From assembly GCA_004173235.1 (NCBI GenBank), contig SEAC01000037.1, positions 1-64,000 of the forward strand: a DNA stretch of 64,000 nt. Reading direction: 5' to 3'. The stretch comes from Chitinophagaceae bacterium. GTDB lineage: Bacteria > Bacteroidota > Bacteroidia > Chitinophagales > Chitinophagaceae. The notes below the pieces were generated by a model. That model did not search any database and was not told the DNA's origin. It saw only the letters and a program-made list of their open reading frames with translations. A program made the position numbers and the translations under genes. Below, piece after piece: positions 33,314 through 41,130 of this stretch. The first letter of the stretch is position 1. The number at the start of each line of letters is the position of its first letter.

Positions 33314-34699
33314 ATGAACAAGAAGTCAGGGTTCGAGAAGTTCCACAAGGGAGGCCCGAAAAAAGGCGCCGCACTGAAGGAGCACTTCCGGCAGGAGAAG
33401 AAGGCACAAACCCGCGAGCGGAAAGCTTTTTTTGAGCAGCAGCGCGCCGATAAGGCAGCCGCACGCCAATCGGCAGCCGATGGCAACGCCGCACCGCGCA
33501 GCACCAGCCCGCGCCGCAGCGCGCCGGAAACCCCGGGAAAGTTCGCTAAAGAGCCGCGTGCAGCGGGTGGCAAGTTCGGCGCCCGCAACACCGGCAAGCC
33601 CGCCGCTGGCAGCAGCAAGCCTGAACGCGCTCCCGATCGTCCCTCTTCCCGTTCCTCCGAGCGTCCGGCTTCGCGTTCCTCCGAACGTCCCGCGTCGCGT
33701 TCATCGGAGCGTCCGGCATCGCGTTCATCCGAACGACCTGCTTCGCGTTTATCGGAGCGTCCGGCATCGCGTTCCAACGAGCGCCCCGCCCCACGTTCGT
33801 CTGATCGTCCCGCTACGCGCCCGGCCGACAAGACGAAAAAGCCCGCCGACCGGCCTGCCCGCCAGCGCTTCGATGTGAAGGACCGTGCCCAGGAATCTGC
33901 TCCGCGCGCTGCCGAAAAAAGCGCCGCACCGGCCAGGCCCGCTTCAAAGACGGTGATCAAAAAGGAAGGCCCTGCGCAGATGCCGCTCAACAAGTACCTC
34001 GCTCACGGGGGCGTGTGTGGCCGCCGCGAAGCCGCCGAACTGGTGAAAGGCGGCAAGGTGCAGGTGAACGGTGAGGTGGTGACCGAGCCGGGCTACAAAG
34101 TGCTGGAATCCGATACCGTAACCTTTGCCGGCAAAAAGGTGACACCCACGGGCAACCTCGTTTACATCCTTCTCAACAAACCAAAGGACTATCTCACTAC
34201 AACCGACGATCCGCAGCAACGCAAGACCGTGCTCGACCTCATTAGCAGGGCTACCGAGGAGCGCGTGTACCCTGTTGGCCGCCTCGATCGGAATACGTCG
34301 GGCGTGCTCCTGCTCACCAACGACGGCGAACTGGCCCAACGCCTCACGCACCCGAGCAACGACATCAAAAAGGTGTATGCCGTAACGCTCGACAAGGCGC
34401 TTACCAAAGCGCACTTCGAAGAGATCCTGAAGGGAACGCCACTCGAGGATGGACTTGCTTCCGTTGACTCGCTCGCATACGCAGATCCTTCCAACAAAAA
34501 GGAGATCGGGATCGAGATCCACAGCGGCCGCAACCGCGTGGTGCGCCGCATCTTCGAACACTACGGCTACGACGTCAAAGGTCTCGACCGCGTGATCTTT
34601 GCAGGCCTCACCAAGAAAAACGTTCCCCGCGGCAAATGGCGCTTCCTCGGGGAGAAGGAAATCCGGGATCTGAAGTTTTTTAAGAAAGGAAAAAAATAA
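33314..34699 (+). CDS. RluB/RsuA family pseudouridine synthase with repeat-rich N-terminus
   Basis: A 461-residue enzyme with a normal C-terminal RsuA/RluB core: an S4 domain (about 222-285, MPLNKYLAHGGVCGRREAAELVKGGKVQVNG) and a synthase domain with the catalytic Asp in VYPVGRLDRNTSGVLLLTNDG, then HSGRNRVVRRIFEHYGYDVKGLDRVIFAGLT. It isomerises a uridine in ribosomal RNA to pseudouridine; the exact site is not known. The first 215 residues are a disordered Arg/Ser/Pro/Lys tail, with an 8-residue repeat RPASRSSE in about eight copies (109-170). The family core is about 240 residues, so the tail doubles the length. It probably binds RNA non-specifically. Confidence 0.92.
   Translation: MNKKSGFEKFHKGGPKKGAALKEHFRQEKKAQTRERKAFFEQQRADKAAARQSAADGNAAPRSTSPRRSAPETPGKFAKEPRAAGGKFGARNTGKPAAGSSKPERAPDRPSSRSSERPASRSSERPASRSSERPASRSSERPASRLSERPASRSNERPAPRSSDRPATRPADKTKKPADRPARQRFDVKDRAQESAPRAAEKSAAPARPASKTVIKKEGPAQMPLNKYLAHGGVCGRREAAELVKGGKVQVNGEVVTEPGYKVLESDTVTFAGKKVTPTGNLVYILLNKPKDYLTTTDDPQQRKTVLDLISRATEERVYPVGRLDRNTSGVLLLTNDGELAQRLTHPSNDIKKVYAVTLDKALTKAHFEEILKGTPLEDGLASVDSLAYADPSNKKEIGIEIHSGRNRVVRRIFEHYGYDVKGLDRVIFAGLTKKNVPRGKWRFLGEKEIRDLKFFKKGKK
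33638..33823 (+). repeat. 24-bp in-frame tandem repeat in the RluB-like gene
   Basis: About eight 24-bp units encode RPASRSSE and close variants (RLSE, RSNE, RSSD). Differences are often synonymous, so selection for the peptide is likely on top of repeat expansion. Copy number could vary between strains. Confidence 0.85.
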
Positions 34700-34705
34700 A
34701 AATCC

Positions 34706-34819
34706 GCTGTCTGGTTCGACTAGCGCTCACCATGACAGCGGTTGGCAGCCCCAAAGCTTTCTGCTGTTTTGTTCGACTAGCGCTCACCATGACAGCGGTT
34801 GGCAGCCCCAAAGCTCTTT
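34706..34819. repeat. 57-bp direct repeat after the RluB-like gene
   Basis: Two nearly identical copies in tandem share GTTCGACTAGCGCTCACCAT and GACAGCGGTTGGCAGCCCCA. The inverse of the first phrase (ATGGTGAGCGCTAGTCGAAC) resembles the CTGAGCGCAGCCGAAG sequence just downstream (34827-34842). Both look like a family of dispersed GAGCG..GTCGAA repeats seen in Bacteroidota spacers. Confidence 0.8.
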
Positions 34820-34883
34820 TGTCTTGCTGAGCGCAGCCGAAGCGACTCCATTACCCCATTTGCACATTACCCCATTTGCGTTT

Positions 34884-35594
34884 ATGTCTTTCAAGATTTC
34901 CGATGCCATCATTTACGAAGACGAGTTCCTGGTTGCGGTGAACAAGCCATCCGGGTTGCTCACTATTCCGGACCGCGAAGCGGTGCCGGGACTGCGCAAC
35001 CTGCTCCAGGAGAAATACGGTACCATCTTCACGGTGCACCGCCTCGACCGCGACACGAGCGGTCTCGTCATCTTCGCGCGCACGGAGGAGGCTCACCGCC
35101 ACTTTTCGATGCAGTTTGAAGAGCGCAGCACGCGGAAGATCTACAACGGAATGGTGCTCGGCTCGCCTTATCAAAGCGAAGGCGTGGTGAACGAGCCGAT
35201 TTCGGAACACCCGACGAAGAAAGGGCAGATGACCGTTTGGCGGAAGGGAAAAGAAAGCATCACCGAATTTGAAGTGCTCGAAAAATTCCGATTGTATTCC
35301 TGGATGCAGTTCCGCATCCTCACGGGCCGCACGCACCAGATCCGCGTGCATATGAAGCACCTCGGGCATCCCATCGTTTGCGATCCGCTTTATGGCGATG
35401 GCCGCCCCGTGCTGCTTTCAGAGTTTCGCAAGAAATTCAACCTCGGAAAATTCGAAGAAGAGCGACCGCTCCTCAACCGCCTTGCCCTGCATGCCGCATC
35501 CCTCACGGTGCAAAATGTGGATGGTGAGGAACTCACGCTGGAGGCACCGCTGCCGAAGGATATGAAGGCTACGCTACAGCAGTTGCGGAAGTAG
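34884..35594 (+). CDS. RluA family pseudouridine synthase
   Basis: A 236-residue stand-alone RluA-type synthase, without an S4 domain. IIYEDEFLVAVNKPSGLLTIP opens the domain, the catalytic Asp is in FTVHRLDRDTSGLVIFART, and RTHQIRVHMKHLGHPIVCDPLYGD follows, all family signatures. It modifies uridine in rRNA or tRNA; the target site cannot be inferred. ATG 34884 gives MSFKISDAII. An earlier in-frame start would pass through the ATTACCCC octamer repeat and is rejected. It is the second pseudouridine synthase gene in a row. Confidence 0.93.
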   Translation: MSFKISDAIIYEDEFLVAVNKPSGLLTIPDREAVPGLRNLLQEKYGTIFTVHRLDRDTSGLVIFARTEEAHRHFSMQFEERSTRKIYNGMVLGSPYQSEGVVNEPISEHPTKKGQMTVWRKGKESITEFEVLEKFRLYSWMQFRILTGRTHQIRVHMKHLGHPIVCDPLYGDGRPVLLSEFRKKFNLGKFEEERPLLNRLALHAASLTVQNVDGEELTLEAPLPKDMKATLQQLRK

Positions 35595-35595
35595 A

Positions 35596-35670
35596 TTGTA
35601 GTTTGTGGTTTGTGGTTTGTGGTTTGTCGTCGCATTCGCAGAGAACATGGACCGCGCAACTACAAACGCC
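35596..35670. repeat. Foldback heptamer tract (GTTTGTG) after the RluA-like gene
   Basis: GTTTGTG is repeated about four times (35601-35628), and the inverse CAACTACAAAC follows near 35658-35668 around a short core. Confidence 0.65.
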
Positions 35671-35701
35671 ATCCCGACGCTTCGGTACGCAAACGCCAGC
35701 G

Positions 35702-36154
35702 CTACCGGGGCAGTATTTTCTTCAACCCCGCAACCAGATCCTCACTTCCCGTCTTCAGATCCGCTATGGTTTTCGTTTCCACGATGGCAAGAATGGCGTC
35801 GCGCACCTGCTCCATGATATCGTGCAGGCCGCAGTTCTTTTCGTCGCAGTTGTGACAGCGCTCGTAGAAATACAGGCTGACGCAGGGGAGCGGCGCGATG
35901 GGGCCATCGACGGTGCGCATTACTTTGGCGATGGACGTTTCGGCCGGGTCGCCTTTAATGAAATAGCCGCCGCCTTTTCCCTTTTTGCTTTCTAGCACGC
36001 CGGCCTTTTTCAGCTGAAGCAGGATGTTTTCGAGAAACTTCAGCGGGATGCGTTTCTTCTCCGCGATATCGGCAATAAGCACGGGCCCGCATGGTTGCTG
36101 GTCCACGAGGTAAGTAAGCGCGCGAAAGGCGTAGATGGCTTTCTGCGTCAGCAT
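35702..36154 (-). CDS. Rrf2 family transcriptional regulator
   Basis: A 150-residue Rrf2-type regulator. The N-terminal winged helix begins MLTQKAIYAFRALTYLVDQQ and has IADIAEKKRIPLKFLENILLQLKKAGVLESKKGKGGGYFI. A cysteine cluster C-x8-C-x2-C-x4-C follows at about 92-109 (CVSLYFYERCHNCDEKNC), which in this family binds an iron-sulfur cluster (IscR, NsrR) or senses redox. The ATG at 36154 overlaps the OsmC stop by one base, so they form one unit and the regulator may control osmC. The frame extends upstream, but into osmC. Confidence 0.9.
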   Translation of the reverse strand: MLTQKAIYAFRALTYLVDQQPCGPVLIADIAEKKRIPLKFLENILLQLKKAGVLESKKGKGGGYFIKGDPAETSIAKVMRTVDGPIAPLPCVSLYFYERCHNCDEKNCGLHDIMEQVRDAILAIVETKTIADLKTGSEDLVAGLKKILPR

Positions 36155-36555
36155 CAGGCCTCGGGGTTTTGCAGCTGCAACGTATACCGGATCTCGGAGT
36201 TCTTGCGCAGCATCGCCGCCACGCCGCAATATTTTTCAAGCGAAAGCTCGATCGCCTTCACCACTTTGTCGCGGTTCTCTTCGGCTGTGCGGATTTTGTA
36301 AGTGATGCCGATACCGGTGAATACTTTCGGATGCGTGTCGGTCTGCCCGGCTTCCGCTTCGATCTCCAATGCGGCAAAGGGCACGCGCATCTTTTCCAGG
36401 ATATCCACGATGTCTACGCCCGTGCAGCCGGCAAGGCCGCTCAGCAAAAGTGCTTTCGGACTGAAGCCCGCAGTAGCGTTGATGGAAATGCTGGCGCCAT
36501 TGGGCTGCGTGCTTTCGTATGCCGAGCCGCCCTTCCAAACTGTTGTTGTTTTCAT
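36154..36555 (-). CDS. OsmC family peroxiredoxin-like protein
   Basis: A 133-residue OsmC/YhfA-type protein. The two redox cysteines are at LAGCTGVDIVDIL (about 48) and LEKYCGVAAML (about 112). OsmC proteins reduce organic hydroperoxides with thiols; some, like YhfA, have unclear substrates. ATG 36555 gives the normal start MKTTTVWKGG. An exact -7 box lies 20 nt upstream. It is translationally coupled to the Rrf2 regulator, suggesting thiol or peroxide control. It is close to the CDF transporter and superoxide dismutase genes on the same strand. Confidence 0.9.
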   Translation of the reverse strand: MKTTTVWKGGSAYESTQPNGASISINATAGFSPKALLLSGLAGCTGVDIVDILEKMRVPFAALEIEAEAGQTDTHPKVFTGIGITYKIRTAEENRDKVVKAIELSLEKYCGVAAMLRKNSEIRYTLQLQNPEA

Positions 36556-36575
36556 ACAGAGCTTTGAATGCACTG

Positions 36576-36583
36576 CAAAGATA
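36576..36583 (-). promoter_or_regulatory. -7 promoter box for the osmC-rrf2 unit
   Basis: On the minus strand this reads TATCTTTG, an exact match 20 nt before the ATG at 36555. Confidence 0.6.
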
Positions 36584-36660
36584 CAACTGCGCGACGGCCT
36601 CCTCCGAACGCGGCAGCCAACGGTCGCATCGCAAGGCAACAATCAACAACCAACCAGGCA

Positions 36661-37659
36661 TCACAGGTTCTCGGGCCCGTGCTTTTTGTTTTGGAGGATA
36701 TTCTCAACGGTCCATACGATCTCTTCCCGGAAGGGGTGTTGCCGCACGGGACAATCCTTCTTGTCGCAAATGGGACATTGAAAATAGAGGCATCCATCGG
36801 AATGCACGAACAGCTCGAGCGACTCGCCGAAGCCTTTGCGCGCCAATGCGGCGAGGTGATCTATTTCGCGGTGTGCCTGGTGCACGTTGTAATACCAGGG
36901 CACGGTGAGGTGGCAGTCCATATGCAGCGTATGTCCGTATTTGATCACGCGCAGGTTGTGCAGGTCTACCCAGCCATCGCGGCGGTTGGCGTTGAGCAAT
37001 TGCACCATGCGGCCCAGCAGCTCCATGTCGGCTTCATCCATGATGCCGGCCAGCGACTCGCGGATGATCTTGTAGCCGGTGTAGATGATCAGCAGGCCCA
37101 TTGCAACGGCCACCACCGAGTCGAGCCAGAGCGCGCCCGTGAGGCGGATGAGCACCAGCGCGACCACGATGCCGAGCGTAGAGTAAGTGTCGGTTTGCAG
37201 GTGCTTGCCCGATGCCATCAAAGCGAGCGAGCCTGAACGCTTGCCCTGCCGCACGGCTGTATAACCCAGCACCCAGTTGATGATGGCCGTAGCCGCAATG
37301 ATGTAGATGCCCACATCGAGTGCGCCCAGTTTTTCAGGGAAGAAGAACGTTTTAACCGCCTTGTAAATGATCAGCGCACCGGCCGAGAGCACCAGTGTTC
37401 CTTCCACTGCGGCCGAAATGAATTCGGCTTTGCCATGCCCGTAAGGATGGTCGGCGTCTTTGGGCTTGGCCGATACGTACAGGCTATACAGCCCGATGAA
37501 TGCGGCTGCAACGTTCACGATGCTTTCGAGCGCATCGGTAAGCACAGCCACCGAGTTGGTGCTGTAATAGGCTACAAACTTGGCAAGGAGCAGCACGCAC
37601 GATGCTATGGCAATGCGGAACTGTAGCCGGAGGTTACTTTTCTGGGGCGATCGGGGCAC
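36661..37659 (-). CDS. Cation diffusion facilitator transporter
   Basis: A 332-residue inner-membrane divalent-metal/proton antiporter of the CDF family (zinc, iron, cobalt or manganese efflux). Six transmembrane segments are visible. The metal site uses Asp in TDALESIVNVAAAF (TM2) and TDTYSTLGIVVA (TM5), and HPYGHGKAE follows TM3. The cytoplasmic domain is extended: its end has CPICDKKDCPVRQHPF, a CxxC..C-His cluster that might bind an additional metal; I have not seen it in classic CDFs. GTG 37659 is the probable start. It is 103 bp after the osmC start on the same strand side and adjacent to superoxide dismutase. Confidence 0.88.
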   Translation of the reverse strand: MPRSPQKSNLRLQFRIAIASCVLLLAKFVAYYSTNSVAVLTDALESIVNVAAAFIGLYSLYVSAKPKDADHPYGHGKAEFISAAVEGTLVLSAGALIIYKAVKTFFFPEKLGALDVGIYIIAATAIINWVLGYTAVRQGKRSGSLALMASGKHLQTDTYSTLGIVVALVLIRLTGALWLDSVVAVAMGLLIIYTGYKIIRESLAGIMDEADMELLGRMVQLLNANRRDGWVDLHNLRVIKYGHTLHMDCHLTVPWYYNVHQAHREIDHLAALARKGFGESLELFVHSDGCLYFQCPICDKKDCPVRQHPFREEIVWTVENILQNKKHGPENL

Positions 37660-37672
37660 TGTAGAAATACGG

Positions 37673-38401
37673 TTATACGAGGTTCTGGTAGCGTTGTTGC
37701 AGGTAATTCCAGTTTACCACTTTCCACCAGTTGGCAATGTAATCGGCACGCTTGTTTTGGTAGCGCAGGTAGTAAGCGTGTTCCCACACATCGAGGCCCA
37801 GCAGCGGTGCGCCGTGGATATCAGCAACGTCCATCAGCGGGTTGTCCTGATTCGGCGTGGAGCCAATGCGGAGCTTCTTGTCATTGTCTACATACAGCCA
37901 TGCCCATCCCGACCCGAAGCGGCCGGTGCCTGCATCGGCAAAGGCTTTCCGGAAGGCTTCCTCCGAACCGAACGAAGCGGTGATGGCAGCTTTCAGCGGA
38001 CCGTCGACCACTCCGCCCCAAGGGCTCATTGTTTTCCAATACAACTCATGGTTGTAGTGGCCACCGCCGTTGTTGCGAAACTTAGCGGAGAGTTTCGACA
38101 CGCGGCGCAGCGCGTCTTCGAGCGGTTGCGCAGTGTCGACACCTTCGGCCTTTGCGGCATCGTTGAGATTACTGGCGTACGAAGCGGCGTGCTTGCTGTA
38201 GTGCAGCTCCATCGTGCGTGCATCGATGGCGGTCTCCAATGAATTATACGCATAGGGAAGCGGCGCTTGCATGTAGCCCGTAGGCTCCTTCGTTGCAGCG
38301 GCCCTTTGCACGCTGGCGCAGGAAGCAAGTGAAGAACCGATAGCCAGCCCGATGCCGGCCTTCGCAGAATTGATCAGGAAATCGCGACGGGAGGGTGCCA
38401 T
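37673..38401 (-). CDS. Fe/Mn superoxide dismutase, exported lipoprotein form
   Basis: A 242-residue iron/manganese superoxide dismutase, which converts superoxide to oxygen and hydrogen peroxide. Metal ligands are visible: His in MELHYSKHAASY, His in GGGHYNHELYWK, and Asp/His in LDVWEHAYYLRYQNKR. It is unusual in having an N-terminal SRRDFL twin-arginine motif with a hydrophobic segment and a lipobox-like LASC (Cys28), pointing to Tat export as a lipoprotein. The mature part is about 200 residues, normal for the family. An exact -7 box lies 16 nt upstream. It starts 13 nt before the CDF gene, so both may share a message. Confidence 0.9.
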   Translation of the reverse strand: MAPSRRDFLINSAKAGIGLAIGSSLASCASVQRAAATKEPTGYMQAPLPYAYNSLETAIDARTMELHYSKHAASYASNLNDAAKAEGVDTAQPLEDALRRVSKLSAKFRNNGGGHYNHELYWKTMSPWGGVVDGPLKAAITASFGSEEAFRKAFADAGTGRFGSGWAWLYVDNDKKLRIGSTPNQDNPLMDVADIHGAPLLGLDVWEHAYYLRYQNKRADYIANWWKVVNWNYLQQRYQNLV

Positions 38402-38417
38402 AGGGAGAGGGTTTTGG

Positions 38418-38425
38418 CAAAGTTA
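38418..38425 (-). promoter_or_regulatory. -7 promoter box for superoxide dismutase
   Basis: On the minus strand this reads TAACTTTG, an exact match 16 nt before the ATG at 38401. Confidence 0.55.
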
Positions 38426-38429
38426 CCTC

Positions 38430-38560
38430 CTTGACGTCATTGCTCACCAACGAAGTGCAGCAAAGCCCGTCCGCCATCGGGAGGGGCAACTTCGCCAACG
38501 AGTACATTTCTGAGTTTACTCTTCCGGACGAGACTCCTTCGCTTCGCTCGCAAGAACGGC
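38430..38560. repeat. REP-like fragments running into the lptF 3' end
   Basis: TGACGTCATTGC (38432-38443) and CTCCTTCGCTTCGCTCGCAAGAACGG (38533-38558) resemble the two arms of the palindromic element at 10295-10404. The second overlaps the end of the LptF coding region and accounts for its terminal LASEAKES residues. Confidence 0.55.
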
Positions 38561-39970
38561 CTTGCGCTTCCTCCTGAACTTGCGGAAGAACCGGAAGTAG
38601 GCTTCGCGGTTGAAAAGTTGCGAGTCGTGCACGGCCTTCCACGTCAGAAAAATACCGATGGGCGTAAGTACGAAGGTGGCGAGCCACATGCCCGCAAACA
38701 CCGACCACTCGCCTTCTTTAGCAAACTTTTCACCCGTGTTGGCAATGAAGTAGAAGAGCATGAAGAACACGATCGATGAAATGAGTGAGTTGCCCAGGCC
38801 GCCACGGCGTATGATGGAGCCCAACGGGGCGCCGATAAGGAAGAGCACGAGGCAGGCCAGCGACAGCGACAGCTTTCTGTGCCATTCGATCTCGTAGCGG
38901 CGCCGCTCCTTTGCCTGGTCGTCGGTGGCAATGGACAACGCGTCCGACGCACTGCGCAACATGCCGATGCGGCTCACGATGCGCTGGTTGAGCACGGGCT
39001 TTATCGAGTCGGCAACCAGTTGCAGCAGCCCCGTTTTTTCGGATGCTTCCACCGGTACGTCCTTCCAGTTGGAGTTGATGAGCGTAGCGAAATTGCTCTG
39101 CGGGAATATATCGCGAACAACGCGACGGCCGATGGTGTCTTCACCGCGCTTCATCGAATCGATGACGTGTGCGAGCTGCGGCATGCTCATCACGCGGAAG
39201 TTGCCCTGGTTGGAAGAATCCGACGAGCGCTTGAACTGGAACGACACGAGGTCGATGCTTTTCTTATAGCTCCTGAAACCAAGCCGCACGAATTCGTTGG
39301 CACCGCCCATTGCCGAACCGCGTTCCTCGTAGCGCCAGCCATTCTCCAGGTTGAATTCCAAAAAGCGTTTGTTCTCCGACACACGCATGATGCCGTCGGA
39401 TGCGATCACGAAATTATCCTGCATGCCGCCGGCGCCTTCGTAGATGATGATGTCGTGGATGATGGAGTCGTTTTCTTTCTTGCCGATCTTGATAGCAAGC
39501 CCGCCGATCTTATCGTAGAAAACGCCTTCCTTGATATCGAATGCGGGCTTGGCCCACACGATGTCGCTGAGCAGTGTGCGCGATTTCAGCTGCGTGATGG
39601 GAATGACGCTGTTGCCGAAGTAGAAAGCGATGCCGCAAATGAGCGTGACTACTACGAAGAGCGGTCGCATGAAGCGGAGGAGGGAAATGCCCGAGGCCTT
39701 CACCGCAACGAGCTCGTAGGTTTCGCCGAGGTTGCCGAAGGTCATCAGGGAGGCGAGGAGCACCGCAAGCGGCAGTGCAAGTGGCACGAGCGTGGCCCCC
39801 TGGTAAAGAATGAATTCGAGGATCACGCCAACCGACAAGCCCTTGCCTACGAAGTCGTCGATCCACAGCCAGAAGAATTGCAGCACCAGCACCACCAGCG
39901 TGATGAAGAAGGTGGCCGCGAACGGACCGAGAAAGGCTTTGATGATTAGCTTGTCTAGTTTCTTGATCAC
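38516..39970 (-). CDS. LptF/LptG family permease
   Basis: A 484-residue inner-membrane permease of the LptF/LptG (YjgP/YjgQ) family, which with the LptB ATPase extracts LPS from the inner membrane. Three transmembrane segments at the N-terminus (about 8-120), a periplasmic beta-jellyroll (about 130-370) and three at the C-terminus (about 385-465) follow the family plan. GTG 39970 (VIKKLDKLIIKAFLGPF) is the most likely start; earlier start codons extend through non-conserved sequence overlapping the divergent gene. The C-terminal LASEAKESRPEE looks like read-through of a REP-like repeat. LptB and a partner permease are not here. Confidence 0.9.
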   Translation of the reverse strand: MIKKLDKLIIKAFLGPFAATFFITLVVLVLQFFWLWIDDFVGKGLSVGVILEFILYQGATLVPLALPLAVLLASLMTFGNLGETYELVAVKASGISLLRFMRPLFVVVTLICGIAFYFGNSVIPITQLKSRTLLSDIVWAKPAFDIKEGVFYDKIGGLAIKIGKKENDSIIHDIIIYEGAGGMQDNFVIASDGIMRVSENKRFLEFNLENGWRYEERGSAMGGANEFVRLGFRSYKKSIDLVSFQFKRSSDSSNQGNFRVMSMPQLAHVIDSMKRGEDTIGRRVVRDIFPQSNFATLINSNWKDVPVEASEKTGLLQLVADSIKPVLNQRIVSRIGMLRSASDALSIATDDQAKERRRYEIEWHRKLSLSLACLVLFLIGAPLGSIIRRGGLGNSLISSIVFFMLFYFIANTGEKFAKEGEWSVFAGMWLATFVLTPIGIFLTWKAVHDSQLFNREAYFRFFRKFRRKRKAVLASEAKESRPEE

Positions 39971-39987
39971 AGCGGCAGTTCCGGAAG

Positions 39988-39995
39988 TAATTTTG
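39988..39995 (+). promoter_or_regulatory. -7 promoter box for the hypothetical gene at 40000
   Basis: TAATTTTG matches TAnnTTTG and ends 4 nt before GTG 40000, supporting that unusual start and a leaderless transcript. Confidence 0.55.
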
Positions 39996-39999
39996 AGGA

Positions 40000-40632
40000 G
40001 TGGACGAAGCAAAAATACAGTTTTCACCTGCGGAGATGGAACTGATGTGCAATGCGGGTGTGATTTTAACGAAAAACCGGATCCTCTTCGGCATCCGGAG
40101 TTTGCTCGAATCGCTGGAGGGCGAAATGCAGCGCCGGCTGTATGGCGCGCAGCCCGGTCCGCTTGAAGAGGCACTCGTGCCGTCGCCCAAAATATCGAAG
40201 GGCGAAAATTACCTCGGACTGCCCTACCTCGTGCTCGACTACCCGCGCTCGTTCGACAGCCGGAACATCTGCGCAGTGCGCACGCTTTTCTGGTGGGGCC
40301 ACTCGTTCAGCAGCACACTTCACCTGTCGGGTTCGTGGAAAGACCAGTTGGCGCCCGATGTGAGCGCATCCTACCGTGCTCTTTCCAAAAGCAACTATTT
40401 CATTGGAGTCAACGAGGAAGACCCGTGGCAGCATCACTTTGAAGAAGATAACTACCGCGCCCTGGCATTGATGACGGAGGACGAATTCACCGCGCAGGTA
40501 GCGCGCGCCGAGCACCTGAAGATCGCGGCCGAATTCCCGTTGCGCGACGTACACTTTGTGGCCGACGACCTACTCGCCAGCTGGGAACGTCTCCTCACCA
40601 TTTGCGGTGTGCGTTTTCAGGATGCGGGATAG
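40000..40632 (+). CDS. Hypothetical protein, conserved Bacteroidota type
   Basis: A 210-residue soluble protein with GTG start set by a -7 box 4 nt upstream. The sequence is mixed alpha/beta with several conserved-looking phrases (LGLPYLVLDYPRSFD, LFWWGHSFSSTLHLSGSW, EEDPWQHHFEEDNY). There is no signal peptide, membrane segment or recognisable catalytic motif. It is divergent from lptF with a 29-bp spacer, so the two promoters must overlap. I recognise it only as a protein seen in this phylum; no function is given. Confidence 0.75.
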   Translation: MDEAKIQFSPAEMELMCNAGVILTKNRILFGIRSLLESLEGEMQRRLYGAQPGPLEEALVPSPKISKGENYLGLPYLVLDYPRSFDSRNICAVRTLFWWGHSFSSTLHLSGSWKDQLAPDVSASYRALSKSNYFIGVNEEDPWQHHFEEDNYRALALMTEDEFTAQVARAEHLKIAAEFPLRDVHFVADDLLASWERLLTICGVRFQDAG

Positions 40633-40684
40633 TGGTTGTGTTTGAATCACTTCATTCCATGATCATATGGCAGGTCGATTGCAT

Positions 40685-40719
40685 TACCAATAAACCAATA
40701 AACCAATGAACCAATAAAC
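40685..40719. repeat. Octamer repeat tract (AACCAATA)
   Basis: Four 8-bp words ACCAATAA/ACCAATGA follow one another just before the terminator. It is the same word as in the tract at 9705-9738. Confidence 0.75.
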
Positions 40720-40744
40720 AAAAAACCGCCCATCGGCGGTTTTC
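40720..40744. terminator. Terminator between the hypothetical gene and the START-like gene
   Basis: AAAACCGCC and GGCGGTTTT form a perfect 9-bp stem around CATC, flanked by A and T runs, so it could work for both convergent genes. Confidence 0.9.
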
Positions 40745-40749
40745 CAGCA

Positions 40750-41130
40750 TTATCCACCCAGGCGGTGAAAGAGATCCTTCACCTGGTGGTTCCAGAGCGC
40801 GCTCTGGTCTTTGATTTCTTTTTTATCCGCGAAGTCCTTTATGATAAGGATCGTTTGGTTCGACACCTCCGACTTTTCGATCCGGAACTCGAAGTATTCG
40901 TCCTTCGGAGCGTGGCTCCAGTGAAAGCGGATGTATTTGTCGGTCTCTTTATCGAGCACTTCGGCCGTGTCGTCGGAGCCGTTCCAGGTGAACGTAAAGA
41001 CCTCGTCCTGGTCGTCTACGTGATCGGCAAACCATTCCTGCAAGCCAGAGGATGTAGATAGAAATTCGTACAAAATCGTGGGAGAGCACCGGACCGGAAA
41101 TTCCAGCGTATACAATTGCTTTTTACTCAT
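40750..41130 (-). CDS. START-like/SRPBCC domain protein
   Basis: A 126-residue helix-grip protein of the SRPBCC superfamily (START-like, AHSA1-related). The N-terminal FPVRCSPTILYEFLSTSSGLQEWFADHV matches the AHSA1 opening, with the WNGSDDTAEVLDKETDKYIRFHW strand region and a C-terminal helix ALWNHQVKDLFHRLGG. These proteins bind hydrophobic ligands or act as Hsp90 co-chaperones; in Bacteroidota this compact version has no assigned role. It has no signal peptide and no operon partner. Its 239-bp upstream spacer is shared with rpoD. Confidence 0.82.
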   Translation of the reverse strand: MSKKQLYTLEFPVRCSPTILYEFLSTSSGLQEWFADHVDDQDEVFTFTWNGSDDTAEVLDKETDKYIRFHWSHAPKDEYFEFRIEKSEVSNQTILIIKDFADKKEIKDQSALWNHQVKDLFHRLGG

